Source: Aquimarina latercula DSM 2041
Lineage (GTDB): Bacteria; Bacteroidota; Bacteroidia; Flavobacteriales; Flavobacteriaceae
Direction of reading: 5' to 3'
Length of the DNA: 64,000 nt
NCBI RefSeq assembly: GCF_000430645.1
Contig: NZ_AUMK01000003.1
Span: 124,001-188,000, forward strand
The notes under the pieces are model-generated. The model did no database searches, had not been told where the DNA came from, and saw only the letters and a program-made list of their open reading frames with translations. Every line of letters begins with the position of its first letter. The stretch's first letter is position 1. Below, in pieces: positions 27,779 through 36,545 of this stretch. The position numbers and the translations under genes were made by a program.

Positions 27779-27832
27779 CGTATAAAACTTCCATTTTAAT
27801 TATTGTAGAGGAATTCTAGATTTCTTTACCGC

Positions 27833-27881
27833 AAGTACTTATTGATACTCTAATCATTTTAGAAGTATCAATAAGCTACTT
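27833..27881 (+). other. Strong stem-loop between the ACP and ligase genes
   Basis: AAGTA-CTTATTGATACT (27833-27849) pairs with AGTATCAATAAG-CTACTT (27864-27881), apart from one bulged base, enclosing a loop of about 14 bases. No T-run follows, so it is not a standard terminator. It could be an mRNA processing or stability element, or a partial attenuator that lowers ligase expression relative to the ACP. Confidence 0.55.
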
Positions 27882-27908
27882 GTTAATTCAACTTATAAAT
27901 ATTTTATA

Positions 27909-29492
27909 ATGATACCAAAAATTCAAAATTTCTTGGAAGAATCTGCACACCTATATCCTAACGAAATAGCTGTAGTATTCGGAGAAGAAAGATTTTCATT
28001 TTCTGACATAAATAGACAATCCGATTCACTTGCTTCGTATTTTCAAAATATCGGTGTTAAAAGAGGAGATCGTGTTGTACTTCAATTAGGAAATGCTATA
28101 GAGACTGTCATCTCTTTCTGGGCAGTTCTAAAAATTGGAGCTGTTGTAATTCCTGTAGGAACTGAGCTAAAATCTAATAAAATTGAATATATACTTAATG
28201 ATTCTGGTGCTATAGTTTTAATCACCAAAGAAGATATAGCAGTTCAGAATATAGAACTATTAGATAACTCAAAGCTTAAAAAGGTTATTATTCCTAATAA
28301 ATCATTAGATCTAGAAGAAACCTTATTTGTTGATTTTGGACGTGTATCTAATAAAACGGAAAAAGAACTTGTTTCTTCGAGAACAATTAGTGTTGATTTA
28401 GCTGCTATTATATATACCTCTGGTTCTACCGGTGAACCAAAAGGAGTGATGTTAACTCATCAAAATATGATTGCCGCTACGAATTCATTAAATAGTTATT
28501 TGAGGTATAGTAAGGAAGATAAAATTTTATGCGCTTTACCCTTATCATTTGATTATGGTTTATATCAAATGATTATGAGTATTTCTGTTGGAGCAACATT
28601 AGTATTAGAAAAAGAATCCACTTGGCCCATATTTCTATTAAAAAGAATAGAAAAGGAGAAAGCAACAATAATACCTGCAGTACCAACGATGATCATGCTA
28701 TTATTTGAGCAAAATAAGAAACATCGTTTTGATTTAAGAAGTGTACGTTCCGTAACAAATACTGGAGCTGCCCTAACGAGTAGTAATATTCAGATGATCA
28801 AAAATATATTTCCAAAGGCTCAAATATTTTCAATGTATGGCCTAACAGAATGTAAGAGATGTACGTACTTGCCTCCAGAAGATATTGACAATAAACCGGA
28901 TAGTGTAGGGATAGCTATTCCAAATACTGAACTATGGTTAGTGGATTCTGATGATAACAAAATATCTACTCCAAATACAATAGGTCAATTAGTAATACGC
29001 GGTGCAACTGTAATGCAGGGATATTGGAATAAACCAATTAAAACATTAGAAAAACTTAAACCAGGTAGATATCCAAGTGAAAAAGTATTGTATACCGGTG
29101 ATTACTGTACTATTGACGATGATGGATATCTCTATTTTATAGGTAGAATGGATCATATGATTAATTCTAGAGGTATAAAAGTTAGTCCCAAAGAAGTCGA
29201 AGGTTATATAGGAAATATTAAAGAAGTCAACGCTGTTGTAGTAACAGGTGTTCCTCACGCTGATTACGGAGAAGCGTTATTTGCGTTCATTGTACTTAAC
29301 TCAAATGAATCAATTACAGAAAAAGAGATTTTATCGCATTGCTCATCTAATTTAGAAAATTATAAAGTACCAGAGTATATTCAGATTATCGAATCAATTC
29401 CAAAAACTCCGAATGGAAAATTTAATGTAATTGTATTAAAACAAAGAGCATTAAAAATTATAGAAGAAGCTAATAATACGATATCTATTTAA
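27909..29492 (+). CDS. AMP-forming acyl/aminoacyl ligase (ANL superfamily), carrier-protein-associated
   Basis: This 527-residue adenylating enzyme shows the P-loop YTSGSTGEPKGV (169-180), the MYGLTE adenine motif (309-314), YTGD (395-398), the hinge GRMDHMINSRGIKVSP (412-427) and the catalytic Lys504 in PNGKFN. It has no condensation, thiolation or reductase domain, so it is a stand-alone loader. Closest recognisable relatives are the acyl-CoA/ACP ligases of exosortase-A loci (TIGR03098 type) and BtrJ-like loaders. It probably activates a carboxylate and transfers it to the ACP encoded just upstream. The stop and the hydrolase start are only 2 bases apart. Confidence 0.9.
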   Translation: MIPKIQNFLEESAHLYPNEIAVVFGEERFSFSDINRQSDSLASYFQNIGVKRGDRVVLQLGNAIETVISFWAVLKIGAVVIPVGTELKSNKIEYILNDSGAIVLITKEDIAVQNIELLDNSKLKKVIIPNKSLDLEETLFVDFGRVSNKTEKELVSSRTISVDLAAIIYTSGSTGEPKGVMLTHQNMIAATNSLNSYLRYSKEDKILCALPLSFDYGLYQMIMSISVGATLVLEKESTWPIFLLKRIEKEKATIIPAVPTMIMLLFEQNKKHRFDLRSVRSVTNTGAALTSSNIQMIKNIFPKAQIFSMYGLTECKRCTYLPPEDIDNKPDSVGIAIPNTELWLVDSDDNKISTPNTIGQLVIRGATVMQGYWNKPIKTLEKLKPGRYPSEKVLYTGDYCTIDDDGYLYFIGRMDHMINSRGIKVSPKEVEGYIGNIKEVNAVVVTGVPHADYGEALFAFIVLNSNESITEKEILSHCSSNLENYKVPEYIQIIESIPKTPNGKFNVIVLKQRALKIIEEANNTISI

Positions 29493-29494
29493 TT

Positions 29495-30373
29495 ATGGAA
29501 TTAGTATTGGATATAGAAGGTTTTAAGATTAGTGCTAAAACCTGGGGAGATAAGACAGGTCAACCGCTGCTTGCTATTCATGGTTGGTTGGATAATGCAA
29601 ATACATTCGACAAGATAGCACCATTACTTTCTGAGGATATTTATTTAGTCGCTCTTGATTTAGCTGGTCACGGTTTTTCTGATCATCGATCAGTTAATGA
29701 TTCCTATTATTTGTGGGACTATGCGATTGATATATTGAATGTAGTAAGTATATTAAAATGGAAGAACTTTTCGATTCTTGCACATTCCATGGGTACGGGA
29801 GTGGCAGCTATTATTGCGGCTGCAATGCCCGAATTTATGGATAGGCTAGTTTTTATAGATGGTTTAGGTGCTCCTTTTGTAATTAATGAGGGGGATGTTG
29901 TATCTAATTTTAGAAAATCCACAAAACAAATGAAAATGGCTAAGAAGACTAAGTTGTTTGGTTTTTCTTCAACAAATTCTTCTCAATTTGATACTAGGGA
30001 AGAAGCTATTAAGGAGAGAATGAAGAGTAACATCAGTAGTATGTCGTATGATGCATCCGCTTGCTTGATAGGGAGATCTTTGTCTCAAACATCTAATGGA
30101 TATCGATGGCGGTATGATCCACGTATTGCCTTACCAGAATGTTATAAGATGACAGAAAGACAAGCGCAACTTTTTATTGAAAAAATATCTTGTGAGGTAC
30201 TTGTTATTTTAGGAAAAGAGGGCCTTTTCTCAAATGGAATGTTTAGCGAAAGGCTTAAGAGGTTTAAAAAAGTTAGTGTTCATTGGGTTACAGGTGGTCA
30301 TCATCTGCACCTCGAAGAAACACATATAGAAACCTCAACATTAATAAATCAATTTTTACAAACAGAATTTTAA
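29495..30373 (+). CDS. Alpha/beta hydrolase (SERHL/MEST-like)
   Basis: The 292-residue alpha/beta hydrolase has the oxyanion motif HGWLDNANTF (29-38), the nucleophile elbow AHSMGTG (Ser98), FIDGLGAP after it, and a C-terminal GGHHLHLEE carrying the catalytic His (about 269-270). HGWLDN and HHLHLE are hallmarks of the serine-hydrolase-like (SERHL) group. There is no signal peptide. It starts 2 bases after the ligase stop and so is likely co-translated. It may release the product from the ACP as a thioesterase, although it could instead be an independent esterase. Confidence 0.9.
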   Translation: MELVLDIEGFKISAKTWGDKTGQPLLAIHGWLDNANTFDKIAPLLSEDIYLVALDLAGHGFSDHRSVNDSYYLWDYAIDILNVVSILKWKNFSILAHSMGTGVAAIIAAAMPEFMDRLVFIDGLGAPFVINEGDVVSNFRKSTKQMKMAKKTKLFGFSSTNSSQFDTREEAIKERMKSNISSMSYDASACLIGRSLSQTSNGYRWRYDPRIALPECYKMTERQAQLFIEKISCEVLVILGKEGLFSNGMFSERLKRFKKVSVHWVTGGHHLHLEETHIETSTLINQFLQTEF

Positions 30374-30375
30374 TT

Positions 30376-31101
30376 ATGAAAAAGAATATATTAACGATTA
30401 TAGCATGCTTATTAATGATGTATGCCTCTAGTGCTCAGGAAAAAAAAGAACAGAATAAAACTACATTTGCAACCAAAATCATTCATAATAGTGTTGCAGG
30501 TTTTTATCCTATTTTCTTTGGTAACTTTGAAACGAATAGAAATTTTGATATTACCTTTTATACTATTTTTTGGACAAATCCATCTTTTGGAAACTTGCCA
30601 TCCGGAAGTGATCTATTGTTAGAAACGTCTGTTGGATTAGGATTTAAGTTATTAGATAAATCTTTATATATTAATCCATCTTTTGGTTTCACTAGTGGTA
30701 AGTTTTCATCTAATAGCACAGGAACTAAAATAGGAGAAGGAATTGTTCCGAGTGTTTATGTAAACTATCAAAAGGGTTTGATTGATTTTGAAGGATATAT
30801 ATCTTACTATAAATCAATACGAGAAGATGATGGTATCTTGACCAAAGATTATCTTTTAAATTGGATGGCTCCGGGAATAAGTGTTAGTAAGCGTGTAGTT
30901 TTAGGAGCTTTTTATGAATCCTTTGGAGTAACGAGACAAGAAGAAGGAGATCCTTTATTAGTATATCAGTGGTTAGGAGGGTCAATTAAACTAAAATTTG
31001 ATAAAGGAATTGCTTTTAGAATATCGGCAGGAGCAACCTTAAATACGGATGCAGGAACCTCTGATGAGTTTTATAAAGTTTCTGCATTTATACCATTATA
31101 A
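30376..31101 (+). CDS. Secreted outer-membrane-type protein (DUF6733-like)
   Basis: The 241-residue protein has a signal peptide (MKKNILTIIACLLMMYASSAQ) and repeating amphipathic strands. The GEGIVPSVYVNYQKG and ITFYTIFW-like pattern recalls the uncharacterised DUF6733 family of flavobacteria; that assignment is from memory and tentative. I start at ATG 30376, two bases after the hydrolase stop; the frame stays open upstream, but that portion overlaps the hydrolase gene. It is the last gene before a convergent terminator, so it may belong to the carrier-protein operon. Confidence 0.8.
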   Translation: MKKNILTIIACLLMMYASSAQEKKEQNKTTFATKIIHNSVAGFYPIFFGNFETNRNFDITFYTIFWTNPSFGNLPSGSDLLLETSVGLGFKLLDKSLYINPSFGFTSGKFSSNSTGTKIGEGIVPSVYVNYQKGLIDFEGYISYYKSIREDDGILTKDYLLNWMAPGISVSKRVVLGAFYESFGVTRQEEGDPLLVYQWLGGSIKLKFDKGIAFRISAGATLNTDAGTSDEFYKVSAFIPL

Positions 31102-31119
31102 ATCATATAGTAATTTGCG

Positions 31120-31156
31120 TAAAGCGAGTGTAAAAAACAAGTTATACTCGCTTTAT
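31120..31156. terminator. Bidirectional terminator between the 30376 gene and miaE
   Basis: TAAAGCGAGTGTAA pairs with TTATACTCGCTTTA (one internal mismatch) around an A-rich loop. A-rich and T-rich flanks could serve both converging genes. Confidence 0.75.
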
Positions 31157-31157
31157 A

Positions 31158-31742
31158 CTATCCGTGAATTGATTCTTTTTTACTTAGAGATTTCATGATA
31201 TCTGCTTCGAAATCCAATAAATCCTGCCATTTTTGATCAACTTCTTTGCGATCTCCATACTGACGGGCAAAGTTTAGAAACATAGTATAATGATTAGCTT
31301 CACTAACCATTAAATCTCTGTAAAACTTAGCTAATTCTTGATCTTCTAATTCTTCTGATAAAAGTTTAAAACGTTCACAACTTCTGGCCTCAATCAAGGC
31401 TGCATATAATAGTCGATGTACTAATTGCGTAGTTCTACTACCACCTTTTGGAAAAAAAGTAACTAATTGAATGACATAATCATCTTTTCTATCTCGACCT
31501 AATGTCCATCCACGGGCAATGATTTTATCGTGTACCATTTTAAAATGACTGATTTCCTCTTTAACTAGTTTAGTCATCTCCTGTACCAATTCTGTATATT
31601 CGGGGAAACTAACAATTAATGATATGGCAGTTGATGTTGCCTTTTGCTCACAATAGGCATGATCCGTAAGGATTTCTTCAATGTTTTTTTCTACAATATT
31701 TACCCATCGCGGATCAGTTGGGAGTTTTAAACCTAGCATCAT
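31158..31742 (-). CDS. miaE: tRNA 2-methylthio-cis-ribozeatin hydroxylase-like MiaE
   Basis: The 194-residue ferritin-like diiron protein has paired carboxylate/His motifs: EISHFKMVHDK (about 86-96), EARSCERFKLL (117-127) and EANHYTMFLNFARQYG (147-162). MiaE hydroxylates the isopentenyl group of ms2i6A at tRNA position 37 using O2. The length matches the family. It is transcribed towards the terminator at 31120-31156, upstream of dnaX in sequence order, with a 155-base gap that shows no promoter match. Confidence 0.92.
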   Translation of the reverse strand: MMLGLKLPTDPRWVNIVEKNIEEILTDHAYCEQKATSTAISLIVSFPEYTELVQEMTKLVKEEISHFKMVHDKIIARGWTLGRDRKDDYVIQLVTFFPKGGSRTTQLVHRLLYAALIEARSCERFKLLSEELEDQELAKFYRDLMVSEANHYTMFLNFARQYGDRKEVDQKWQDLLDFEADIMKSLSKKESIHG

Positions 31743-31897
31743 CTTGTTTCAATTATAATAAGCAAAATTACTATTTTGATTTTTCTAATGCTAATTAGTC
31801 AGATGGAAAGGTTTTTTTAAACTAAGAAATGTTGACTCTAGATCTTAATCATGTTTATCAGAAATCTTAAGTTATATAATTTTTCAATAAAACACTA

Positions 31898-33702
31898 TTA
31901 GATATCTAAGTCAAAATCAGACCTTAATTTATCAATAAGAGGATTTTTTTCTCGAAGTTTTTCGTATTTATCTTGCGGAGTAAAAGCATATTTTTTTGAT
32001 GCCTCTTCGTTTACCTTAATATCAAGTGCAATACTATAATTGTTAAGTTTTTTGTAAAGAAACTGAAATAATCCTGGTAGTGCACTCTCCATATCAGCTT
32101 TCATAGAATTATTAGGTAGTTCTAAATAAATTTTACCATCATTTAATGTAGGTATATTCATCGCGAACATAGAACCAATAATACGTTCTCCTTTTTTGTC
32201 TTGCATTTTCCCATATTCTTCCCAACCAGCTTGCATTTCGGATTCAGTGAAATCATCACTAGGTAAATTTTTAGGATCAACAATCGTATCTACTTTTTTC
32301 TCTGCGTGTTCTTTTTTCTTACGAATACTACTTAGTGATAAACCAGAGGTTCTACCAGTTCTATTTCTAATTGAAGGTTTATTTTCCGAAGTGGTCGGAC
32401 CTATAGTAGCTGTTTGTTCTGTATTAGTAATTTGAGAAGGAGATTCTTGTTTTTTTTCATCAACAGGAGTGGATGAAACAGATACATCAGGATTTTCTTT
32501 AGAAATAGAAATCTCAGATTCACTATGATCAGCTTTTTCTTCAGCTCTTTCCTTAACTTCTGGAGAAATCTTTACTGGTTGTATTCCTTTTTCCTTGAAA
32601 TAGTTAGGAGGGATTATGTAAGGCTGGCCTTTTTTTTTTCTCCGTCTTTTGTAAGTACAGAGGCAAGTTGCATTAAGCATAATTCGACCAATAATCGCTG
32701 GTTACGACTTGTTTTATATTTTAAATCACAATCATTTGCAAGTTCAATTCCCCTAACTAAAAATGGATGTGGTGCTTTTTGTGATTGTTCTAAATATTTG
32801 GCTTTTGTTTGTTCTCCAACTTCCAATAGATTAATGGTAGCTTGATTTTTGCAAACTAATAAATCTCTAAAATGAGAAGCCAAACCAGCTATAAAATGAT
32901 GACCATCAAATCCTTGAGCTAGAATTTCATTGAATTCTAAAAGCAACTGGGGAATATTATTTTGCAGAATTAGATCTGTAGTCTTAAAATACGTTTCGTA
33001 ATCTAATACATTGAGGTTTTCGGTAACCGCCTGTCGAGTTAGATTTTTACCACTAAAACTAACAACTCTATCAAAAATAGACAAAGCATCTCGCATAGCA
33101 CCATCCGCTTTTTGAGCAATGATTTGTAAAGCATCCTCATCAGCAGTTATTCCTTCTTGCTCAGCTACCTGCATCAAATGATTCTTTGCATCGGTAACTG
33201 TTATTCGTTTAAAATCAAAAATCTGACAACGAGATAATATCGTTGGAATGATTTTATGTTTCTCTGTAGTTGCAAGTATAAAAATTGCATGTTTTGGCGG
33301 TTCTTCTAATGTTTTAAGAAAAGCATTAAAAGCTGCTTGTGATAACATGTGTACCTCATCAATTATGTAAACTTTATAAGTTCCAACTTGTGGAGGTATA
33401 CGAACTTGATCGATTAAGTTTCGGATATCATCAACAGAGTTATTAGAAGCAGCATCTAACTCAAAAATGTTAAATGCAAAATCTTCATCTGGATTTTCAT
33501 GTCCTTGTTGATTAATTGTTTTTGCTAGAATTCTAGCACATGATGTTTTACCAACACCTCTTGGGCCTGTAAATAATAAGGCTTGCGCAAGGTGATTGTT
33601 CTCGATAGCATTAAGCAGCGTATTAGTAATAGCCTGTTGTCCCACAACGTCCTTAAACGTCTGAGGTCTATATTTACGTGCAGATACTATGAAGTGTTCC
33701 AT
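31898..33702 (-). CDS. dnaX: DNA polymerase III gamma/tau subunit, expressed through a -1 shift on an A10 tract
   Basis: The clamp-loader ATPase starts at ATG 33702. The zero frame encodes 362 residues: SARKYRPQTF, Walker A GPRGVGKTS, DELATION of no core motif, Walker B YIIDEVHML, sensor ATTEKHKI and the lid and collar domains. It stops at 32614-32616 just after EKKK-ASLT. The -1 frame continues from the A10 run (32630-32639) with GQPYIIPPNYFKEKG and about 243 residues. These make a charged linker and a tau C-terminal domain ending SDFDLDI. The full product would be about 601 residues. The in-phase heptamer A-AAA-AAG (32635-32629) matches the E. coli dnaX slippery site, but here the shift gives the long form. 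A one-base assembly error in the homopolymer is the alternative. Confidence 0.93.
32629..32639 (-). other. Slippery A10-G tract in dnaX
   Basis: On the coding strand, GGAG is followed by ten As and then GGCC. Zero-frame codons are GAA-AAA-AAA-AAG, so the last seven bases read A-AAA-AAG in phase. A -1 ribosomal slip, or RNA polymerase adding one A, joins the two halves of dnaX. The only downstream pairing I see is the weak AAGG-CCAG-CCTT, so slippage on the run itself, as described for Thermus dnaX, may be enough. Confidence 0.75.
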
Positions 33703-33818
33703 CGATACAAAGTTAAAAATTGATTGGAAATAAAGAATTACTGTATTTGGTTTTTACAACCGAGTTATTAACAGTTTAAAAAAAACACGAATTACTTATT
33801 CAAGCTTTCTATTTATTT

Positions 33819-33826
33819 TATTTTTG
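33819..33826 (+). promoter_or_regulatory. Possible -7 element of rnpB
   Basis: TATTTTTG matches TAnnTTTG and ends five bases before the first base of the RNase P RNA. No good TTG -33 element is present at the expected distance, so this is a partial match only. Confidence 0.4.
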
Positions 33827-33831
33827 CACGT

Positions 33832-34140
33832 AAGCAGATCACCTTATCGCTGTTTTGATTTATCAAAAGAGAGGAAAGTCCGGACACCATAGTGCAGTAT
33901 AGCGGGTAACGCCCGTCCGTCGTGAGATGAGGACAAGTGCAGCAGAAAGTATGTACAGGTAAGGCTGTAGTGAAACCAGGTAAACTCTATACGGTGCAAC
34001 GCCATGTATACCAACGCTTAAGGGTTGCGCGCCCAATGTTGGAGGGTAGGCGGTTTGATCTTGATAGTAATATCAAGGCTAGATAAATGATAAGGATTCC
34101 ATCTTTGATGGATTACAGAATCCGGCTTATGATCTGCTTT
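33832..34140 (+). ncRNA. rnpB: RNase P RNA (class A)
   Basis: This is the catalytic RNA that matures tRNA 5' ends. Visible conserved parts are the 5' P1 strand AAGCAGATC, the P4/CR-I box GAGGAAAGTCCGGAC near 33870, CAGAAAG near 33940, the GGTAAACTC segment near 33978, GGGTAGGCGG-like pairing near 34045, and the closing ACAGAATCCGGCTTAT box followed by GATCTGCTT, which pairs with the 5' end. A T-run follows immediately and probably terminates it. The ends are placed from the P1 pairing and could be off by a few bases. Confidence 0.95.
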
Positions 34141-34197
34141 TTTTATTTCTTTAGTTAGGCATACAATTTGATTCGATTGAGTAAATAAGATAAAGAT

Positions 34198-34594
34198 ATG
34201 CCAATCAAAATTACCTTGCTATTTCTGTTAATTTCTGTTGTATCAATCTCCGCTCAAAATCAGATTCCTAATACAGAAGAATTGTTTGGAAAATGGATCA
34301 TAGAAAAGGATTCTTATAACAAATTCAAAACGTATCTTATTAATGCTGAATTGGAAAATAATAATCTATCTACAAAGATTCATATTTTTAGAGATGTGTA
34401 TACAGGAACACTAAAAATGGAATATGTTAAATCGATGAAAAATGTCAAAGGAAATTACAATACATATACTGTTTGAGCTTATGATTCAAAAAATGGAAAA
34501 TTAAAAGTGTTGGATCCTAGTTTTACAGATGGTAAATTGTTTTATGTAAAAAAAAATTGGGGTTGAAGAAATAGAGCTAATTAAAATCAAATAA
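34198..34594 (+). pseudogene. Decayed small secreted-protein gene
   Basis: An ATG-led frame encodes a signal peptide (ITLLFLLISVVSISAQ) and about 75 further residues, then hits a TGA at 34474-34476. The same frame continues with a plausible protein tail (AYDSKNGKLKVLDPSF and on) into a run of nine As (34548-34556). After a one-base shift there, it ends GVEEIELIKIK at a TAA (34592-34594). Two lesions in 400 bases suggest a degenerating gene. The intact product would be a small secreted protein of about 130 residues that I do not recognise. Confidence 0.65.
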
Positions 34595-34669
34595 CTTTTT
34601 TACAAATCCTTTAACAAGTAGCAATACTATTTTTCTTGTACATTGTGCTACCAAAAGAAAATTGTATTT

Positions 34670-35797
34670 ATGAATATTGCTATTGTTTGTTATCCGACCT
34701 TTGGAGGTAGTGGAGTAGTGGCTACAGAATTGGGAATTGCTCTTGCTAAATTAAACCATCAGGTACATTTCGTAACGTATAAACAACCAGTACGACTTGG
34801 GTTATTAAGTCCTAATATTCACTTCCATGAGGTTACTGTTCCAGAATATCCTCTATTTCATTATCAACCGTATGAATTAGCTTTATCCAGCAAGTTGGTA
34901 AATACGGTAAAGAAATATGATATAGAATTACTACATGTACATTATGCTATACCACACGCATATGCGGGATATATGGCCAAACAAATATTAGCAGAAGAAG
35001 GCATACATATTCCAATGGTGACGACATTACATGGTACTGATATTACATTGGTAGGGAATCATCCTTTTTATAAACCGGCTGTTACCTTTAGTATTAATAA
35101 TAGTGATATTGTTACTTCAGTTTCAGAAAGTTTAAAAGATGATACATTAAGACTATTTGATATAAAGAAAACTATTGAGGTAGTTCCCAATTTTATTGAA
35201 GCTAGTGTACGTAAAACTGATTTTACAGATTGCCAGAGAGAGTTGATGGCTAAACCAGAAGAGCGTATAGTTACTCATATTAGTAATTTTAGACCGGTAA
35301 AAAGAATTATGGATATTGTAGATATATTCTATAATATTCAAAAAGAACTTCCCGCTAAGTTATTAATGGTAGGTGATGGTCCTGAGCGAAAAGCGGCTGA
35401 AAAGAAGTGTAAAGAATTAGGGATAAAGGATAATGTCATTTTCCTTGGTAATAGTAATGAAATTGATAAAATATTATGTTTCTCTGATTTGTTTTTGCTT
35501 CCTTCCGAGAGAGAAAGTTTTGGTTTAGCGGCTTTAGAAGCTATGGTAAACAAAGTTCCCGTAGTATCGAGTAATTCAGGAGGTATTCCAGAGGTTAATT
35601 TAGATGGTGTTTCTGGATATTTAAGTAATGTAGGGGATGTTCAGGAAATGTCTAATAATGCAATTAGTATTTTAAGAGATGACGAAACATTAGATAAGTT
35701 TAAGGAAGGAGCATTTGATCAAGCACTGAAATTTGATATTGCTAATATAGTTCCTTTGTATGTAGAATTATATGAGAGCGCACTCGCCTCGGTTTAG
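34670..35797 (+). CDS. bshA: N-acetyl-alpha-D-glucosaminyl L-malate synthase BshA
   Basis: BshA is a GT4 glycosyltransferase that makes GlcNAc-malate from UDP-GlcNAc and malate, the first step of bacillithiol synthesis. The 375-residue protein starts MNIAIVCYPTFGGSGVVATELG (glycine-rich donor/acceptor loop), then HVHYAIPHAYAG, TLHGTDIT, SNFRPVKR and the ESFGLAALEAM nucleotide-sugar motif. Each is typical of BshA rather than of other GT4 enzymes. I start at ATG 34670; a TTG nine codons earlier lacks support. bshB and bshC are not in this window. Confidence 0.94.
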   Translation: MNIAIVCYPTFGGSGVVATELGIALAKLNHQVHFVTYKQPVRLGLLSPNIHFHEVTVPEYPLFHYQPYELALSSKLVNTVKKYDIELLHVHYAIPHAYAGYMAKQILAEEGIHIPMVTTLHGTDITLVGNHPFYKPAVTFSINNSDIVTSVSESLKDDTLRLFDIKKTIEVVPNFIEASVRKTDFTDCQRELMAKPEERIVTHISNFRPVKRIMDIVDIFYNIQKELPAKLLMVGDGPERKAAEKKCKELGIKDNVIFLGNSNEIDKILCFSDLFLLPSERESFGLAALEAMVNKVPVVSSNSGGIPEVNLDGVSGYLSNVGDVQEMSNNAISILRDDETLDKFKEGAFDQALKFDIANIVPLYVELYESALASV

Positions 35798-35811
35798 AGA
35801 AATAAAATAAA

Positions 35812-35837
35812 GCGCTATTATTTTGATAATAGCGCCT
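35812..35837. terminator. Terminator between bshA and the convergent barrel gene
   Basis: GCGCTATTAT and ATAATAGCGC are inverted around a short TTTG loop, about 14 bases after the bshA stop. T-richness on either side is modest, so strength is uncertain. Confidence 0.75.
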
Positions 35838-35878
35838 TACAACTAAACAAAAATCAAATCAATTGATTCTCGAGGGGT

Positions 35879-36415
35879 TTAAAAGATATATCTTGCAGCA
35901 ATTCCGATATTGACTCCGAAGTTATCCACATCACTAAATCCTCCAGTATTTTCTATACTATGAATATCGTACGTTGGACGAATACTAAATGCCACCTGCA
36001 GTGGAAAATCAAAACGATAATCTACTCCAAAATCAGCTCCAACATATGGAAAGAATTCACTATCTCTATCATTGGTTATTCCAAAACCAAAAATGCTAGT
36101 TTTAAAGTCAATATATCCTGCACCTATTCCAGGACCGGCAAACCAATTTAGGTTATCCCAAATGTTATAACTCCAATGAAAGTATGCACCTCCACGATAG
36201 GTGTTAATGAATGAATTTGTTTTCCAACTTAGGTTAACGTCAATTCTATTATGTTCTCCAAACATTTGACGTTGGTATGTAATTTCTGGACCAAATCCTT
36301 CATCACCAACAACTCCTTGTGATAATCTAATACCTATAGCACTTTTAGGAATATCTTGTGCCTGAAGATTAATACTAGTTACAATTAAGATGAGAACAAA
36401 AAATAATTTTTTCAT
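35879..36415 (-). CDS. Outer-membrane beta-barrel protein, paralogue A
   Basis: The 178-residue protein has a signal peptide (MKKLFFVLILIVTSINLQAQ), then about eight amphipathic strands ending AARYIF. Matching segments (AIGIRLS, then LNWFAGPGIGAGYIDF, then FDFPLQVAFSIRP, then IGIAARY) recur in the neighbouring 36546-37037 protein, showing a tandem duplication. I start at ATG 36415; the open frame extends 20 codons further upstream, but that would bury the signal peptide. It is a likely porin-like or structural envelope protein of unknown ligand. Confidence 0.87.
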   Translation of the reverse strand: MKKLFFVLILIVTSINLQAQDIPKSAIGIRLSQGVVGDEGFGPEITYQRQMFGEHNRIDVNLSWKTNSFINTYRGGAYFHWSYNIWDNLNWFAGPGIGAGYIDFKTSIFGFGITNDRDSEFFPYVGADFGVDYRFDFPLQVAFSIRPTYDIHSIENTGGFSDVDNFGVNIGIAARYIF

Positions 36416-36490
36416 GATTATAAGGTTTTTTTTAATATTTACCTTTTGTATGTAATCGAATGAAAAGGTTAACATATAATCGAAAAAAAA

Positions 36491-36526
36491 TAAAAATCCC
36501 TCGACAATAGTGCCAAGGGATTTTTA
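36491..36526 (-). terminator. Terminator of the barrel paralogue B gene
   Basis: AAAAATCCCT and AGGGATTTTT make a 10-base stem, 19 bases beyond the stop of the minus-strand gene 36546-37037. T-runs flank it on both strands. Confidence 0.8.
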
Positions 36527-36545
36527 TTATGATATGTTAGATGTA

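Noticed and set aside
26217..30373. A true exosortase-A locus
   Set aside because: No exosortase, PEP-CTERM substrate or polysaccharide genes are in the window; only the decarboxylase/ACP/ligase/hydrolase logic is shared.
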